NCBI RefSeq assembly: GCF_001577835.2
Contig: NC_029519.1
Coordinates: 33,586,768 to 33,650,767 of the forward strand
Reading direction: 5' to 3'
Source of the DNA: Coturnix japonica
Taxonomy: Eukaryota > Chordata > Aves > Galliformes > Phasianidae
Length of the DNA: 64,000 bases
The notes beneath the pieces were generated by a model. The model was given only the letters and a program-made list of their open reading frames with translations. It was not told where the DNA came from and ran no database searches. Within the stretch, counting starts at the first letter, position 1; every line of letters starts with the position of its first letter. This document shows, in pieces, positions 1 through 13,200 of the stretch. A program made the translations under genes and the position numbers.

Positions 1-3000
1 TGCTAAAATATCCTCCTGTGCCCTGGCCAAACTAAAGCATCTGACCCAAGACTGGAAACAAAACCTGCCACCATGCCCCATTTTGATGCTTCACACCATC
101 ACTCAGCAAAAGAAACGGCTCCTTTAAGAATTAAGTTTGGTGTTTTACATACTTCCCATCCCGAAAGAAAGTAGAAAAATCCAGCCTGCTCAACAGCTTC
201 ACAACTGCTCTCTAAGCAAAGAATGCACCGCTGTGAGTGATTTGCAATATAGAGAAAATAAAATAGAAAAACATTAAGGGAACAAAAGAGAAATGTAAAT
301 TGAACAAGTGCAAAGCTGCTCTATGGGCACACAAACCTCAATCTGATTAATACAGTACCAGTAACAACCCCAGACCCCATCACATGCTGTTCTGCGATAT
401 CGCGTGTTTCAATTAGAACTCAGCACAGCACCGGACAATAGAACGGATAAGACAGTGTTACATGCAGTTTTATCATGAACTTTTGATAAGAATATCAAAT
501 TAAATAGAGATCTTTCTACAAACATCTTTAAAGCTACCAGATCGCAGCCCTATGTAACCCCTTGCTACTGGAATTCAGCAGAAGACTAAATGCTGCTTCC
601 CTCTGCCTGTGATAGCAGGAAAAGCTTCTGAAGAGATGCAACAGAAAAGGTGCAGCTCTCAAAAGTATCCACAGCATCTGCTTTTTGCCACTGCTCTCGA
701 ACCTTCCAAAAAGTTACGGAGAAAGAAACATCGTTCAGATCAGTTTCCTCCTCATTCACGTGGTTGCAAACTGTAGCAAGCACCTGGAGTTTAATACAAG
801 CTCTTGAATCTCTTTGCAAGGAGAATAATTATTCTTCAAATAATAAAAAGTCCAAAGTGCTTTCCCAAAACAACAGCAGAAACATCACGTCCTTTCCCGT
901 GGCTGCTCATCTGCTCATTTATTCCAAGGAACAGCACGGTCCCATCACCTTCACGCTACTGCGTGGCACACGCTGAAACAACAGTGCCCAGGGGGATCTC
1001 AGACCCCAACGTTGCACTGCAGTTCCTAAGTAACACAACAGAACATTTGCTAATACCTAGATCCACTGGCACCTACTCTTCTGAGCACGGGAATGCATTC
1101 CATTGAGTCAGCTTACACCTAACTCATTTGCAGGCTCTACTGACCAGAGAATGGCTCAGCTGAGAACAGACAAGACCTTTTCTCACCAGGATTACTGTTT
1201 GGCCAGGCACACTTGAAACATCTGTTTTTGAAATCCTCTTCTCTTTCTAATTGCAAGTACAGCTTTAACCTGATAATCACATCTCTCTACGCTTAGCTTG
1301 AAATAGAAAGATTTTGGCTGGTCCTTCTCCAGACTGATCAACCCTTAGCAATTTATATCTACAGAAAAGATAGACTGACAAACCCCGATGTTTCAGAGGT
1401 ATCTGAAAGCATGAAAAGAGCATTAACCACAGAACAAACACTGGGAGAAGAAAAAATAACCAAAGAGGACATTAAGAAAACAAACAAACAAACAACTCTG
1501 AATCTCAATTTGAAGCCACAACCATGTTTGGCAGATGCCACACTCACCCTTGGAGCATTAGGCTAGTGGTACTGGACCTCTAGCAGAGTTGAAGATGCAC
1601 TGCAAGGTGCCGGAGTTAACTTCAGTCTTATCAATAGTCAGTCATTTATAACAACTGGTTTTGGAAGAACATTTGTATTGTCAGTTCAAATCTAATGTGT
1701 TAGATGGTCTGGGGAAAAAAGATCCTAACTCATCTTCATAGAATCACAAGGTTGGAAAGGACCTATAAGTCTTAAAGGGAAAGGATACCTGTCCATGCTG
1801 CTTCCTATAGCTGCTAAGTCAACACTTCCTACTGTGTTGAATAAGACATAGGTTTGCAGAACTCCCATGTGGACAGAGCTATGCTTTTCAATTCAAGGCA
1901 GCTACTCATTTCCAGAGAATAAACTACATCAAGAGACAATTAATATATATCAGGTTCATGGACAACGCTGTTTTATCAACCAGATTTTCACCCAGCTGAT
2001 GTCCCACAAGTCTCCTCAGCAGAGGAAGGAGGAAACAACAACATCTACTTTTTACTGTGATCCACGCAAGCTAGAAAGCTTCCATGCACCTGTTCCATAC
2101 AGCAAGTTGTTATCCATATTATCTCAGAAAATTCATCTTTTACAGCAATAGAAGGAGCTCAATAATTTTTGCAAACACAGACTCAGTTAAGAACTCAGGA
2201 CTTCTGCACTCAGCAAACAGGCATCTGTTGCTGCTGTCCCACATACATTATGCCCAGTGCCTTTAATGCAGAGTGCTTCATTTGTTAGACCACAGCCAAA
2301 TGTTAACTTCTAAACTACACTTAATTCTTCTTTCCATGAAACTTTATTGCTGCCTCTTGCACCCCAAATTCTGCATGTCCCTCATCCAGAACATTCTCCT
2401 CCATTCCAATTAAGATTTTGCTTTCACTCTGTAAAGTTTGCTGCACTCTTGTTTTCTCCCCAGCCGTGTCAGCAGTGAGGATGACCATAGATAGAGCACA
2501 TTTGGCAGCTGACATGACCCAGATGCTGAATCTGGAGCTATCTTCCCAGCTGCAGTAGCTGGACTCATGTCTGACTCCTCAGCTGTTGACTGTCAAGCTG
2601 CTTCCAAGTTGTGCCAAGCGCACATCTCAAGGCTTTGATGGAAGTGGGGCAAATGCTCTCTGTGAGGTCTGCTGACAAAAATGATACTGAAGACTTAAGG
2701 TTTTAAAAGCAGGCAATGTGGGAAACCAAGTACCCTCATTTCCTTCTCTTCTTATTCCTCTTTTTTCCCCCCCACAATCTGTTTTTCCCCTACTAATAAA
2801 AATTCATGAAGAGCTGAGAGAAGGGCTAATGCACCATGCTTTAGTGTAACGTACCAACCAGGCAGGAAGTCCTCCCTCAACAGTCAACACTAAACACAAT
2901 GGAAGGCAGCTCATGTACTTCTACACTGTCATAGCAAGGGCTATGAAACATTATTCATGGACGGAAACAGAGACAGTCAATTTCTTCATTTTGTTACCTA

Positions 3001-3754
3001 CTCTTTAAGCCTCATAGACATCTTTAGACTGTCTAAGATGCAGAAATTCATCTGCAAATCAGGAGTGATTACTTAACATTCTATTTCTGACAAATTCAAC
3101 AGTACTTCATTGATTTAACCCAACAAGAGACTTCTACATATTCCGTACCTCCTCGCTGAGGAGCAAAACAAAAGGCTTACCTTGATTTCAATGGCCTCAG
3201 TTGTTCAATTATCATTAAGTGTTCTGATCTAGATTTAAGGGAAAGTATTTGAAGTTTTGATCCTTCGTTTAGTCTCTGCTTATCCTGGCATAGTACTTCA
3301 CATAGACAGAATAAACTATCCCCATCCAACAGCTAAGTACTTCCAAATGGCCTGTTTGCTATAGAGAAAAAGAAGCTTCTTCTGGAATAGCAATCCAAGC
3401 TTACAAATGCCCCTTTCAGATTTTTTGTGTATGTATGTGCTTATATACGTGATAGGTCCGTAAGCATCAGAAAATCCCAACACAAACCATGAGTTCTGCT
3501 TTTAAACACTGTCACTGGGACCCTCCTGTGTATGTCGACATCCTGCCAGCATAGGATTATTTAAAAAAATATGGCACTCAAAGAGGCAAATTTGTTCAAG
3601 GCACTGTAATTTAAACCTGCACGTTAACATTACAATTAAGGAAAACCCTAACGAAACAGCTCGCTGCCTTTCCACCACATTTACCAGAGTGAAAAGAGAC
3701 TGCCACCCAGTGGACTACGACCGAATACATCAACCACAAACCATGGCAATCAAT
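1..3754. other. Intergenic DNA downstream of HADH
   Basis: I see no exon, RNA gene or long ORF with recognisable homology here. The stretch lies 3' of HADH. By synteny with mammals the next gene to the left should be LEF1, converging on HADH from the plus strand, but no LEF1 coding sequence is visible. A CR1 scrap lies at about 1735-1870. Several plus-strand AATAAA hexamers occur (for example near 257 and 2793), but nothing ties them to a gene. Confidence 0.6.
1735..1870 (-). mobile_element. CR1 LINE fragment (3' end), diverged
   Basis: On the plus strand the motif TCATAGAATCACAAGGTTGG, followed by AAAGGACCT, is the reverse complement of the typical avian CR1 3' terminus. The match fades after about 60-130 bp, so the right-hand boundary is approximate. 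This is a short, old, 5'-truncated non-LTR retrotransposon copy with no coding capacity. Confidence 0.7.
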
Positions 3755-4104
3755 ACAGAATTGTTGCAAATTTTATTTTTAAGAAAGTGTTGGTATTTTT
3801 TTTTAATTTTTCCCATTATCACGATGTCTTCAAATACATAAATTCACTTGTCATTCTCTCCTGCACCTGAACAATCAGTATCTGCATGAAGGCACTGTAC
3901 ATATAAAGCTTTTCAGAATTATGAGAAAAAAATAATCTACCAAATCAAGCTGTCAGCAGAGAGATAGTTATCTAGTGCAATCACTCCATTCAGAGGTGAG
4001 TTATGCTCTAAACGCACCTTCGGGAAGGTTTAAACAATTCACCTGTAGTATTGCAATGCTGAATAGCATACAGAGATAGTTTAACACCTCTCGAGGTTTT
4101 AAGT
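3755..4104 (-). other. HADH: HADH 3' UTR
   Basis: About 350 nt lie between the TGA at 4105 and the inferred cleavage site. The sequence is AT-rich, with no repeat and no competing ORF. The cleavage position is inferred from the hexamer at 3777-3772 and the GU-rich stretch beyond it. Confidence 0.75.
3772..3777 (-). terminator. HADH: HADH poly(A) signal AATAAA
   Basis: A canonical AATAAA lies on the minus strand about 330 nt after the stop codon. About 30 nt further on it is followed by a strongly GU-rich element (GGTTTGTGGTTGATG), the expected downstream element. It is the best candidate end for the gene. Confidence 0.8.
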
Positions 4105-4223
4105 TCATTTGTACTTGTAAAATCCTTCTCCAGTCTTCTTACCCAACTTCTTTTCTTCTACCAGTTTATCCAGGAGCGGGCTGGGTTGAAAAAGAGGATT
4201 GTTGGGCTCTAGTGCGTGCCATC
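4105..4223 (-). CDS. HADH: HADH coding exon 8 (residues 277-315, stop)
   Basis: It begins G|GATGGCAC and encodes [20 protein letters not shown], then [18 protein letters not shown] and TGA at 4107-4105. The end matches the mammalian C terminus. The middle ([10 protein letters not shown]) is more diverged than the rest of the protein. Confidence 0.96.
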
Positions 4224-7200
4224 CTGGTGGGAGAAAAGAAGTGGATGAATATGAAATATTCCTGTTTATATACAAAAGCAGTATTATTCTCCATCTCTTT
4301 AGAAAAGTGATAAGAGGTTAGCAAACTGAAGAAGGTTTGAAACTTACTCTAGACTCCCCAAGACCCTTCAATACAGCTTCATAAACCAGGCAAGTTGCCA
4401 TAATTATGAGCAAACCCCGCACTTTGTAGGAGAGATCTGCTCACAGCACCCTATAATCTCATGACTGAAGATTCCAAGATTCATTTCTATCTGTGAGAGA
4501 CACGGTCAGCTTGAGCAAAATAACACCACTTGGCACTGCTTGCTAAAAGCAGAAGTGATTTCATTGACAACGTTACTTTGAAAGCGACATTTCTGCCTGG
4601 AGAATATTTACACCACTCATTTGCTATCACACACACATTCTCCACTTACCAGCTGAGATGAAAGGGAGATGGTACAACCATATTTTTTCAAGTATTTTCT
4701 GTGTGCCCTAATGACTGAGAACAACATAGTGGCTGGTAGAGAAAGACTGAAGAGTCTCAAGTTTTGTTGCTCTCTGTGAGAAGTCTTACACCCCTACTAC
4801 ACACTTCTCTTCCCAATGACTCTTCTTTCATCATATAAAGTTCCACTGACATCACTAACATTTTCCACAGGAACTTGATGCAGTCAGCAAAGCAAGCCCT
4901 TGTTATATCCCCATCAGTAAGACGCTGTACAAGCATACAGTACAAACGCTGTACTCCTACAGCATTTTAAGCAGAATCCTCATTGTTTTCTCCTCAGTGG
5001 TTCAAAAACTGTGTCATAAGCATGCAGTTCAAGCTAGTTAGGAGTCAGATTTTCATCACAGCATTCATCTACAAGTTTTCTAAAGAGGGGAAAAAAAAAA
5101 GAAAATAAGTATGCAGTACCATCTATAATGTATTTACTGGTATCCAACCCAACGTAGTCCAGCAGTTCAAATGGACCCATGGGATAGCCAGCCCCGAGCT
5201 TCATAGCAACATCAATATCTTCCTTTGATGCATCTCCTAGAGAAAAGATTGACAGTTTGATGAACAGAGAAGACTCTGCATCTTCTTGGCACCACTTATA
5301 AATAATTAACAAGGCGTTATTTCACACTGGTGCAGCTCTTCACTGAAATCTCTGCACGTTTCAGAACTGCAAAAACTGCACACACAGAAGTCCTTGCTGA
5401 AGGATAAAGATGAATCTCTCACCAAAAAAGCCAAAACAAAACAACAAAACACCACCACAAAAAACAACAACAAACCGCCTGCAGACCTGCTGTCCATTTT
5501 CTTATCTTTCCCTTGCATTTCAATATAGATTTTTGAAGTAGCCAAGGCTGTTTTGCTCAGCCTACCTGAAAGACTGAAAGAAGAATCAGTCATTATGAAA
5601 AATGAAAAGAGTTTTGTTTTGAGGCAACTGAATGTTTCAACTTGACAATATCAGCAGCACTTTTTAGATCACATACAGGACAGAGCTACCCTTACTGTGT
5701 ACTACAGTCAGAAGGCAATGCCTATCACAGGACATACCCAGCTGCTCTAGACAGCAGCTACTGAGGTCAGGGATACAGTCAAATTAGCTGATAGGCACTA
5801 CTCAGTTTCACTGCGGTTCCCACTAGCAGTCGATTTTAACATACAACTTCAGTGACTGTTTTCTTCTACATCTTAATTAAAGCTCTATTGTCTCCTGAAA
5901 TACATGTAACAATACACATCTCTCAACAAAGGCACCCCTCTTACACACATTAAAACACCCACACACTGCTTAAAACTGTGACTTTTTCTAAAAGCATAAT
6001 GTCCCCTTGCATTCACGTCTTTGCCTTTCAAGTCACTAAAATTTGCTCTTTTCTCTGTTTGAGATGTAATTATCTATCTGTTGATGGATAAACAAGTAGT
6101 GTTGGCTTTCATTTTTTCTTCTGGAGATCAAGCCATTCCTTCTGTATGATATAAAACAGATTTTTAATATTTAAAGCGTATTTGGTGGAATCCTGATAAT
6201 GCAGTGCTTTCATCTATAAAAAGTGGTGTTTTCAAAAACAAAATGTTTCAAATGACATCACTAAGCAGCATGCTGCTATGAGCAGAACACCTGAAATAAA
6301 AGCAATTAGACTCCAAAATTTCCTCTATCCGCTCACACTATTGGCTTGTTTTTCTTTCCAAAACAATTATCAATGCTTTGAAAATTTAGTGGCTCTTTAG
6401 GGATTTCTGGTTACTTCCACCTACCCTCAGTATTGGTGTCAAAGTGACCAACAATAAAATAGAAGGTCCTAAAGAAGCTATGCTTAAAAAAGGACACAGG
6501 AAAGGAACAGGAGGTTTTACAGAGCAATGGTTAAGCCCAAATCACTTGTATGACAGTACTGTTATGTGATACTGAATATTATACTACTTGTCCTACCTGA
6601 ATGTCGGTGTTTTATTTCACAAGCCCAATGAACAGAACCTTTGGAGGCCTTTCCTAAAGGTCCTCCCACCATGAGATTTTCAGGCATTTTCATAATGGCT
6701 TCTTGGGAATCCCATTCTCCTCTCAGGAGAGGTGGGTACCTGATCAGCCAGCAGAGAGTATCTTTATAACAGTACTAAGCTCACCTTTCCAAACCAGAAC
6801 TATTTCACACTAGCAGAAATTTCCCATATTCCAACTCTGTGCACTTCAGCATTTCAAATGGTAGCTCAGATCTATTTGGATGCACAGATTGTTTGATTCT
6901 TGCTGTACCCTACTGCACTGCCAGTCTTTAAGGTGTGAATGTTTGGAGGGAATCCCAATGTTTTACATTGGGAATATAACACTTGGCAGCATCATGTGTC
7001 AACATTCTCTGAAGTCAACAAACCAAGAAGTACCTCTCTCAAAAAGCCGAACAGCTTCCATCATGTATGGCACCAAGAGACGGTTTACAATAAAACCTGG
7101 AGTATCCTAAGAAAATTAAAGAAAAAAAGATCCTAAATAAACGTTCTTTACCAGCACTAAATTCAAATGATACAAGACAAATAACAGTATGAAGACAAAT

Positions 7201-10200
7201 TTTAAATCATCAACTTCTGGTATGCTCTAAAATGTACAGTACATCATATTTATCTACTTGCTATTAAAACACAAACAATGAGTTTCACCATCTATGTGTG
7301 GCACGTAAACATTTTATCATGCTTGAGAGCAATTAAGATTACTATGAGGCCAATTCATTACTCTTAATGTGGTTCATTGGAAAATGCCTTTTTCCTCAAT
7401 AAAATTCTGCTGATACAATTTCATGTAAAGATAAAAGAGGTTCTTCCCTACTAGTATTTTTCTTGTGCTGTTCACTACTAGAATTCCCAGTTAAACAGCA
7501 GACTTCTACTGCGCTGCTCACTGCTAAAGCACACTTTCGAAGATTAGGATCACTTCAGTAGCAAACAGCAATGCTACCAATTTAACGGTAAGGTACATTC
7601 TGTCAGATGAAGATAGCAAACTCATACATCACTTATTTAATGCAAGCTTTAAACAAAATCAAAACACAGATAAAGATGAGTTCCTGCTAAAGCTTTCCAG
7701 CCCAGGCTTCTGCAGGACTGGAAAAGAAAAATCAAATGTGTAAACTCTGATACTTGTGCCGCTACCTCTCCAATCTGAGGAATCTGAGATCAACATGGGA
7801 ATTTTCTTCATTTTCTTTAATGGGGAAGAGAATCTGGACAGATAGAAGCCTGGAAATTCTAATGTGCGCTTATAACCAACTCAAAACCACTGCCTTAAAA
7901 TCAGGTTTTCAAGAACAAATCTTCTGAACTTTGTGGAATCCAAACTGCACTCACCTTACAACTGACAGGACTTTTTCCTACTGCTTTACTGAAATCCATA
8001 AGTGACTCATATGTCTTCTGGCTAGTCATTGGAGTCTTGATGACCTGGACAGGAAGAGAGAGCATAAACACATTTATGAGCAGTACAGCAATGATTAAAC
8101 TCAATTTCAGAACACTACTATAGAATTTCACACACACACACAAAATTATTAAAAAAACAACCAAATTCAGTGGATATACACGTAACAAACACAGATCTAT
8201 TTTTAAGATAGATTTAGCACTTTACATGTTTTCCCACTCAGCCAGTATGAAAAGTAAAAGGGACTATCCTTTGGGAATATCCCATCCTGCACCCAATGCA
8301 AATGATTTAACAAGTGGAGTGACATTGGGCTAGAGCATTCATAACTCAGGTGACAAAAACATTACTAAGACTGACTGCAACAGTCTTACAAAGGTTGCTC
8401 TGTTTTGTTTTTTTTTCAGCCATGTTGACAGATATCTTCAGTATTTTTCAACAGTTATACTGCAATGAGACTTGCACTTTCGAAGCTCATATTCTTATAT
8501 CCAATTATCTATTATTCTGCTCTGACTTTAAATATTACAAGATGCAGCCCAAGTTTGGATACTTAGGAAAATGAAGAGCTACCTGAAAGCAATTCTTCAG
8601 GGTTCCTTGCAGGTTGCGAAACACTATAATGTTAACTAACTTCAGTCCTTCCAGGCAAATCATCTGGAACACTGAATAAACATGACTGACTTTGTTTCAG
8701 AAGTCACAAGGCAGTGATGTTCATCTGCAGATCGTTTTGGATCAAGCCCATACTGTTAATAATCAATTGCTCTGTCAGTCAGTAGATGATTTTCTTCAAG
8801 CTGCCAATAGTTCTTACTAATCAGCCAGTCTGCGTGGTTGAAAGGGCATATCTGCTGGTAGTTCATTGATAACTGTGGAGCCTTGAGACAGGAGTTACCT
8901 CAGTTCGTTCAATTTGTTCCTTGACAGAGACTGCACCACCGTCTTATCAGTAGAGGTAGCTCGTTCCGCATCAGAGGAGCTGCAAACTGTGATCTACCCT
9001 TTCATCTAACTCAATTCTCAGTGAAAACAAATGCATTACTTCACAACAGTGGTTGTTAATAAGTTGTTTTCAGACTCTTACCTCCACAAGCTTCATCATA
9101 GGCACAGGGTTGAAGAAATGGAGGCCACCAAATCGGTCCTGCCTGGTGGTTGAGTTAGCCAACTGTGTGATCTGCAAGGATGAAGTGTTGCTTGCAAATA
9201 TTGTATGCCTGGAAAAAAAGAAACACATGGATTGTAAACCTGACAGCTATCTTTCTGACAGTAGGAGATCGGTGCATTACACATCAATAGACATCCACTG
9301 GCTAACCAACCATACACTGGAACTCTCAGAAATACCTCTGCAGAGTATTGCTTTCCTTGTCTGCACTATAAATTAAGCAATGATGAAATAAACCACTGGA
9401 TGAGCTGTGTGAGTTTCTGACTCCTGGGAGAGCGTGTTGAATACTGCATTCCTTTATATATGAAGGAAGATTCTCACATAACATAAAACCATGGGAAATA
9501 AAACATTACATTTATGCTGTAAAGGGCATTTTACTTACACTTTGCTGCTCTGACCAATCAATTGATTTTAACGAGGTATAAAGCAGAATTTGCATGTCTC
9601 TGTTACATAGATTACATTATCTATGGTTCGGGTGATGGGAGAATCTAAAGGTCTATGAAAGCAGCAATACTTGCAAAGCTTTCTTGGTATTTTTTCAGCC
9701 ATCAGCGTGCGTTTGCTTAGTGCCATCTAGTGGGTCACAGAAAGAAATCAAGTACAAAGTCAAACACCAAAGAAACATCATTCCAGCGAAACTTGCAACA
9801 CTTAATGACCCATTCTGATGATGATAACCACACAGCGTTGTACCAGGTGGCAGATTACTCTTGGAGTACTTATGAAAAAGCAAACACTTCTGCAAAGCAC
9901 TGTTGAGAGTACAGAGCAGGATGCTTTCAAGATGTGTTTACTGATAATCTGAGACCAATAAAGGGCACTCACAGTATTATCTGGACAGTTATCCAGACAA
10001 CAAATACCTTGGATTATGGGCCTGTGTTTTCTGGGCCTGCCTGACACCCCCTACTCATTGCATTTGCTCTGAAAACTTATTAGAAATTCACTCTCCACAC
10101 ACGTAACCACTAAATAAAACTTCTCTCACTAAGGAATACCTTTCTAACTCCCCTGCCTTTACAGATCCTCTTTCAGAAGAATTATAGCTCTTCTCAAGGG

Positions 10201-13200
10201 AAAAAAAAAAGGAAGAGGAAAGCAGCTTGTTTGGTTGCGCTTGTTTCTAATGCAATGCTTCTGTTTTGTGTTCATCCTGATTTGAGAGGTCACTGTAGCA
10301 CAAATATACATGAGAGAAACACGTGACACTGTAGCTGAGGAAATAAATCCAGGACAAAGCACAAAAGATGAAAGATGCAAAGCATCATATAGCTTATATC
10401 CCAAAGGCGTGATCTTGTCTGATCAACTATAACTCACAGTCCCTTATATTTCAGTCAGTTACCTGTTAACCCTATACTAAGTCCTACCTCTTTCAGAAGC
10501 CTGGCCTTCCACAATCATAATACACACAGTTCAAAATGAAGTCAGTGCCCAAGATCTCAACGTTACAAAACTTCTCCCCAGACTCAAAGCAATCTTTAAA
10601 CAAGTCTTGCCTTCATTATGGATCAGCCACAAGATCCCCACTAAGCTGGTGCAACACTGAGTTAGCTCAAGTAGTAATTCCAGAAACCAGTGTAGCAAAG
10701 GCAGTACAGCACCTGTGCTGACAGGGAGAGCCTTCCCTCCCATCACAGTGCCACGTGGGACAAGCAAAGTCCACCTCCTCTTTCAAAACACAGAAAAACA
10801 CTGACAAGACATTGCTGCCCTTCCTCATATCATTCACATAATTCACAACTTTCTATGCTACTCACAAAATAACATTCAAATTGTATCTAACAGCTACTAT
10901 TTTTAAACACTTGGCAACTACGTTTCACTGTTTTAGCAGCCCGCTTCATTTCCATCTAGACTTTCTGCACTGCAGCTCACACTCCTCACCATCCACTTCC
11001 CTTTCCTTCAGCCTTTACATCCATACATTTAACGCTATCCCGAGTTTTCCTTTTAAATAAGATTTCTTGTCTAATGTCAGTGTCCCTTTTCCTAACTCTG
11101 AAGAGTCACACTTTCATTGTCCCCATATCCTTTAATGCTCTGTAACGTAAAATTCGATGTTGCAAGACAGCAATGTTTATAAACCACTCTGAGTACAAAG
11201 AGCTAAAGTTTCCCCAATATCATTAAATGAGGCATCAAATCCTCGTGCTGACTTCTGCCTGCTAGTGGGTTCTAGATAGTTTGCTATTTAACTTACTTTA
11301 ATTTGCTCACTAACTTTCTCTGTTGAATACAGAGAAAAACGCAGGCAAATAATGGTCTGTGTTATAATATGGACAACTTAGTCATAACAAGGTATCGTGG
11401 CAGTTGCCAAAGGCAGCTACTTACTTTTCCTTGCCTGTCAGACTAAGTCCAAGAGCAAGTCAGCCTGTCCTCAGTGCAATGTTGTTTTGTGTATGTGATC
11501 ACTCATTCCTTTCAGAAATGCCAGGTGATTTTGAACACTGTGTTACGCAGCTTGAAAACCTCCCTAGGCAGAAGTCAACTAACGATAACATCTTTGCTCT
11601 GTTGACATTATACACAAGCCAAAACAAGCTTAGTCCTGTGGTTAGACAACCTAAGGTACCTTTTAGCCAATACTCCCAGCTTTAGCTGTTCTAGTTAGGA
11701 CTCCAACCTGTGAGCAGGCAAGGCGTTGTGATTCTGAGTCATCCATTACAAGGATCAGGCTCCTGAGATTGCAAACTCAGCTTAGCAGGATTTCAGGTCT
11801 TGTATCCAACTGAACAGTAACTTTCCAACTGTCATCCAATATAGGTCAAGGAAAATTCCAAAGACTTTAAGTAATCCAGTGAATGCAAGATAAGAGATAA
11901 TAACTGGCAATAAACTATTTCAAAACTCCTGCAATACAAAGTAAACGTGTATTGCTTAAACTGACTGCAACTTACAGTTAAGAGGCTGAAACCTCTTAAA
12001 ATCTGCTCATGCCAGGCACACTAAAAATAAATATTTCATTCCACTTCCCTATTTAAATACAGGAACAAGCATACTGACTATAACTTATCCATACCAGAAC
12101 AAGCTTATTCTACAGTTGTACATCTCCACTTGGAAAAAGCAGGCCTGTTGAGTAGACAGACAAATCTTGTGTCTAATCACACCACAAAGCACGTCAAATA
12201 GGCAATGCAACAAGTAAATAAAGCAGATGAATACACCTGAAAGAGTTTGTAATGTACGAACTTAGCAGAACAAGCATCACATACATTGTGTCTGATGCAG
12301 AGTTAAGAGGATTAATACAGAAGATGCAGAATAAATGGTGCAAGAAAAATAAAACACATTAAAGAAAAAACAAAGTTTCAAATGAAAACAGAAAAAAAAC
12401 TGCACTTACTCTGGAGCGAACTTATCCAGCCTCTTGAAGAGTTCATTTTTAATTTCCTGGTTCTCCACAATGGCTTCAATCACCAGATCTGTGCTGTGAA
12501 CGACCGCTACTGCATCTGTGCTTGTTGTAAGGTTCTTTAAAGTCTTCTCAACAAACTCAGCACCAGCCTAAAACATTCCAAGAACATGCAATAATTATTT
12601 CATTTCTTTTTACAAGAAAACCCCCATATGTGCTCTGAAGCCCTCAGAACTTCAAGCTGCTAGATTTCCAAATCAATCAGAAAGTTCTGAGCATGTAGAG
12701 ATATAATGCTTTCACTGACACAAAGTTTTCTTAGATAATCAAATCTACATTGGGGTAAACAGGAGAACCTCAAAAGCATTAATAACAGGTAGACTACTTG
12801 CTGCAGTCCGACTTTCAGCTTCAGGTCTATGTGAACAACTGACAGGTCCATCAGTGCTTTCTGAGAGAACCTGGACTTGTCCGTCACAGAAGAAACTTCT
12901 CCCATTTCAAACCTCTGCACTGTTTCCATTCTGTAAAGTAATGACCTGGTTTCACAGTTCTTTCCTATGGTACGTGCAAGTTCATTCAAGTGAAACGGCC
13001 TGCACTCTGCTATAGAGTTCCACTGAGAATGAGGTGGGGAGGAAGGAGAGGATTTTATCTTCTGACTATCAAAGCTGCCAATCACTGACAGCCACCGCAA
13101 GGATGGACATAAAGAATTCTCAAGACTGTGAATGGGCGGCAGAAACATCATACAAGTGAAGTTGCATCTGTATGCTACAACATAATGTCATATATTTACC

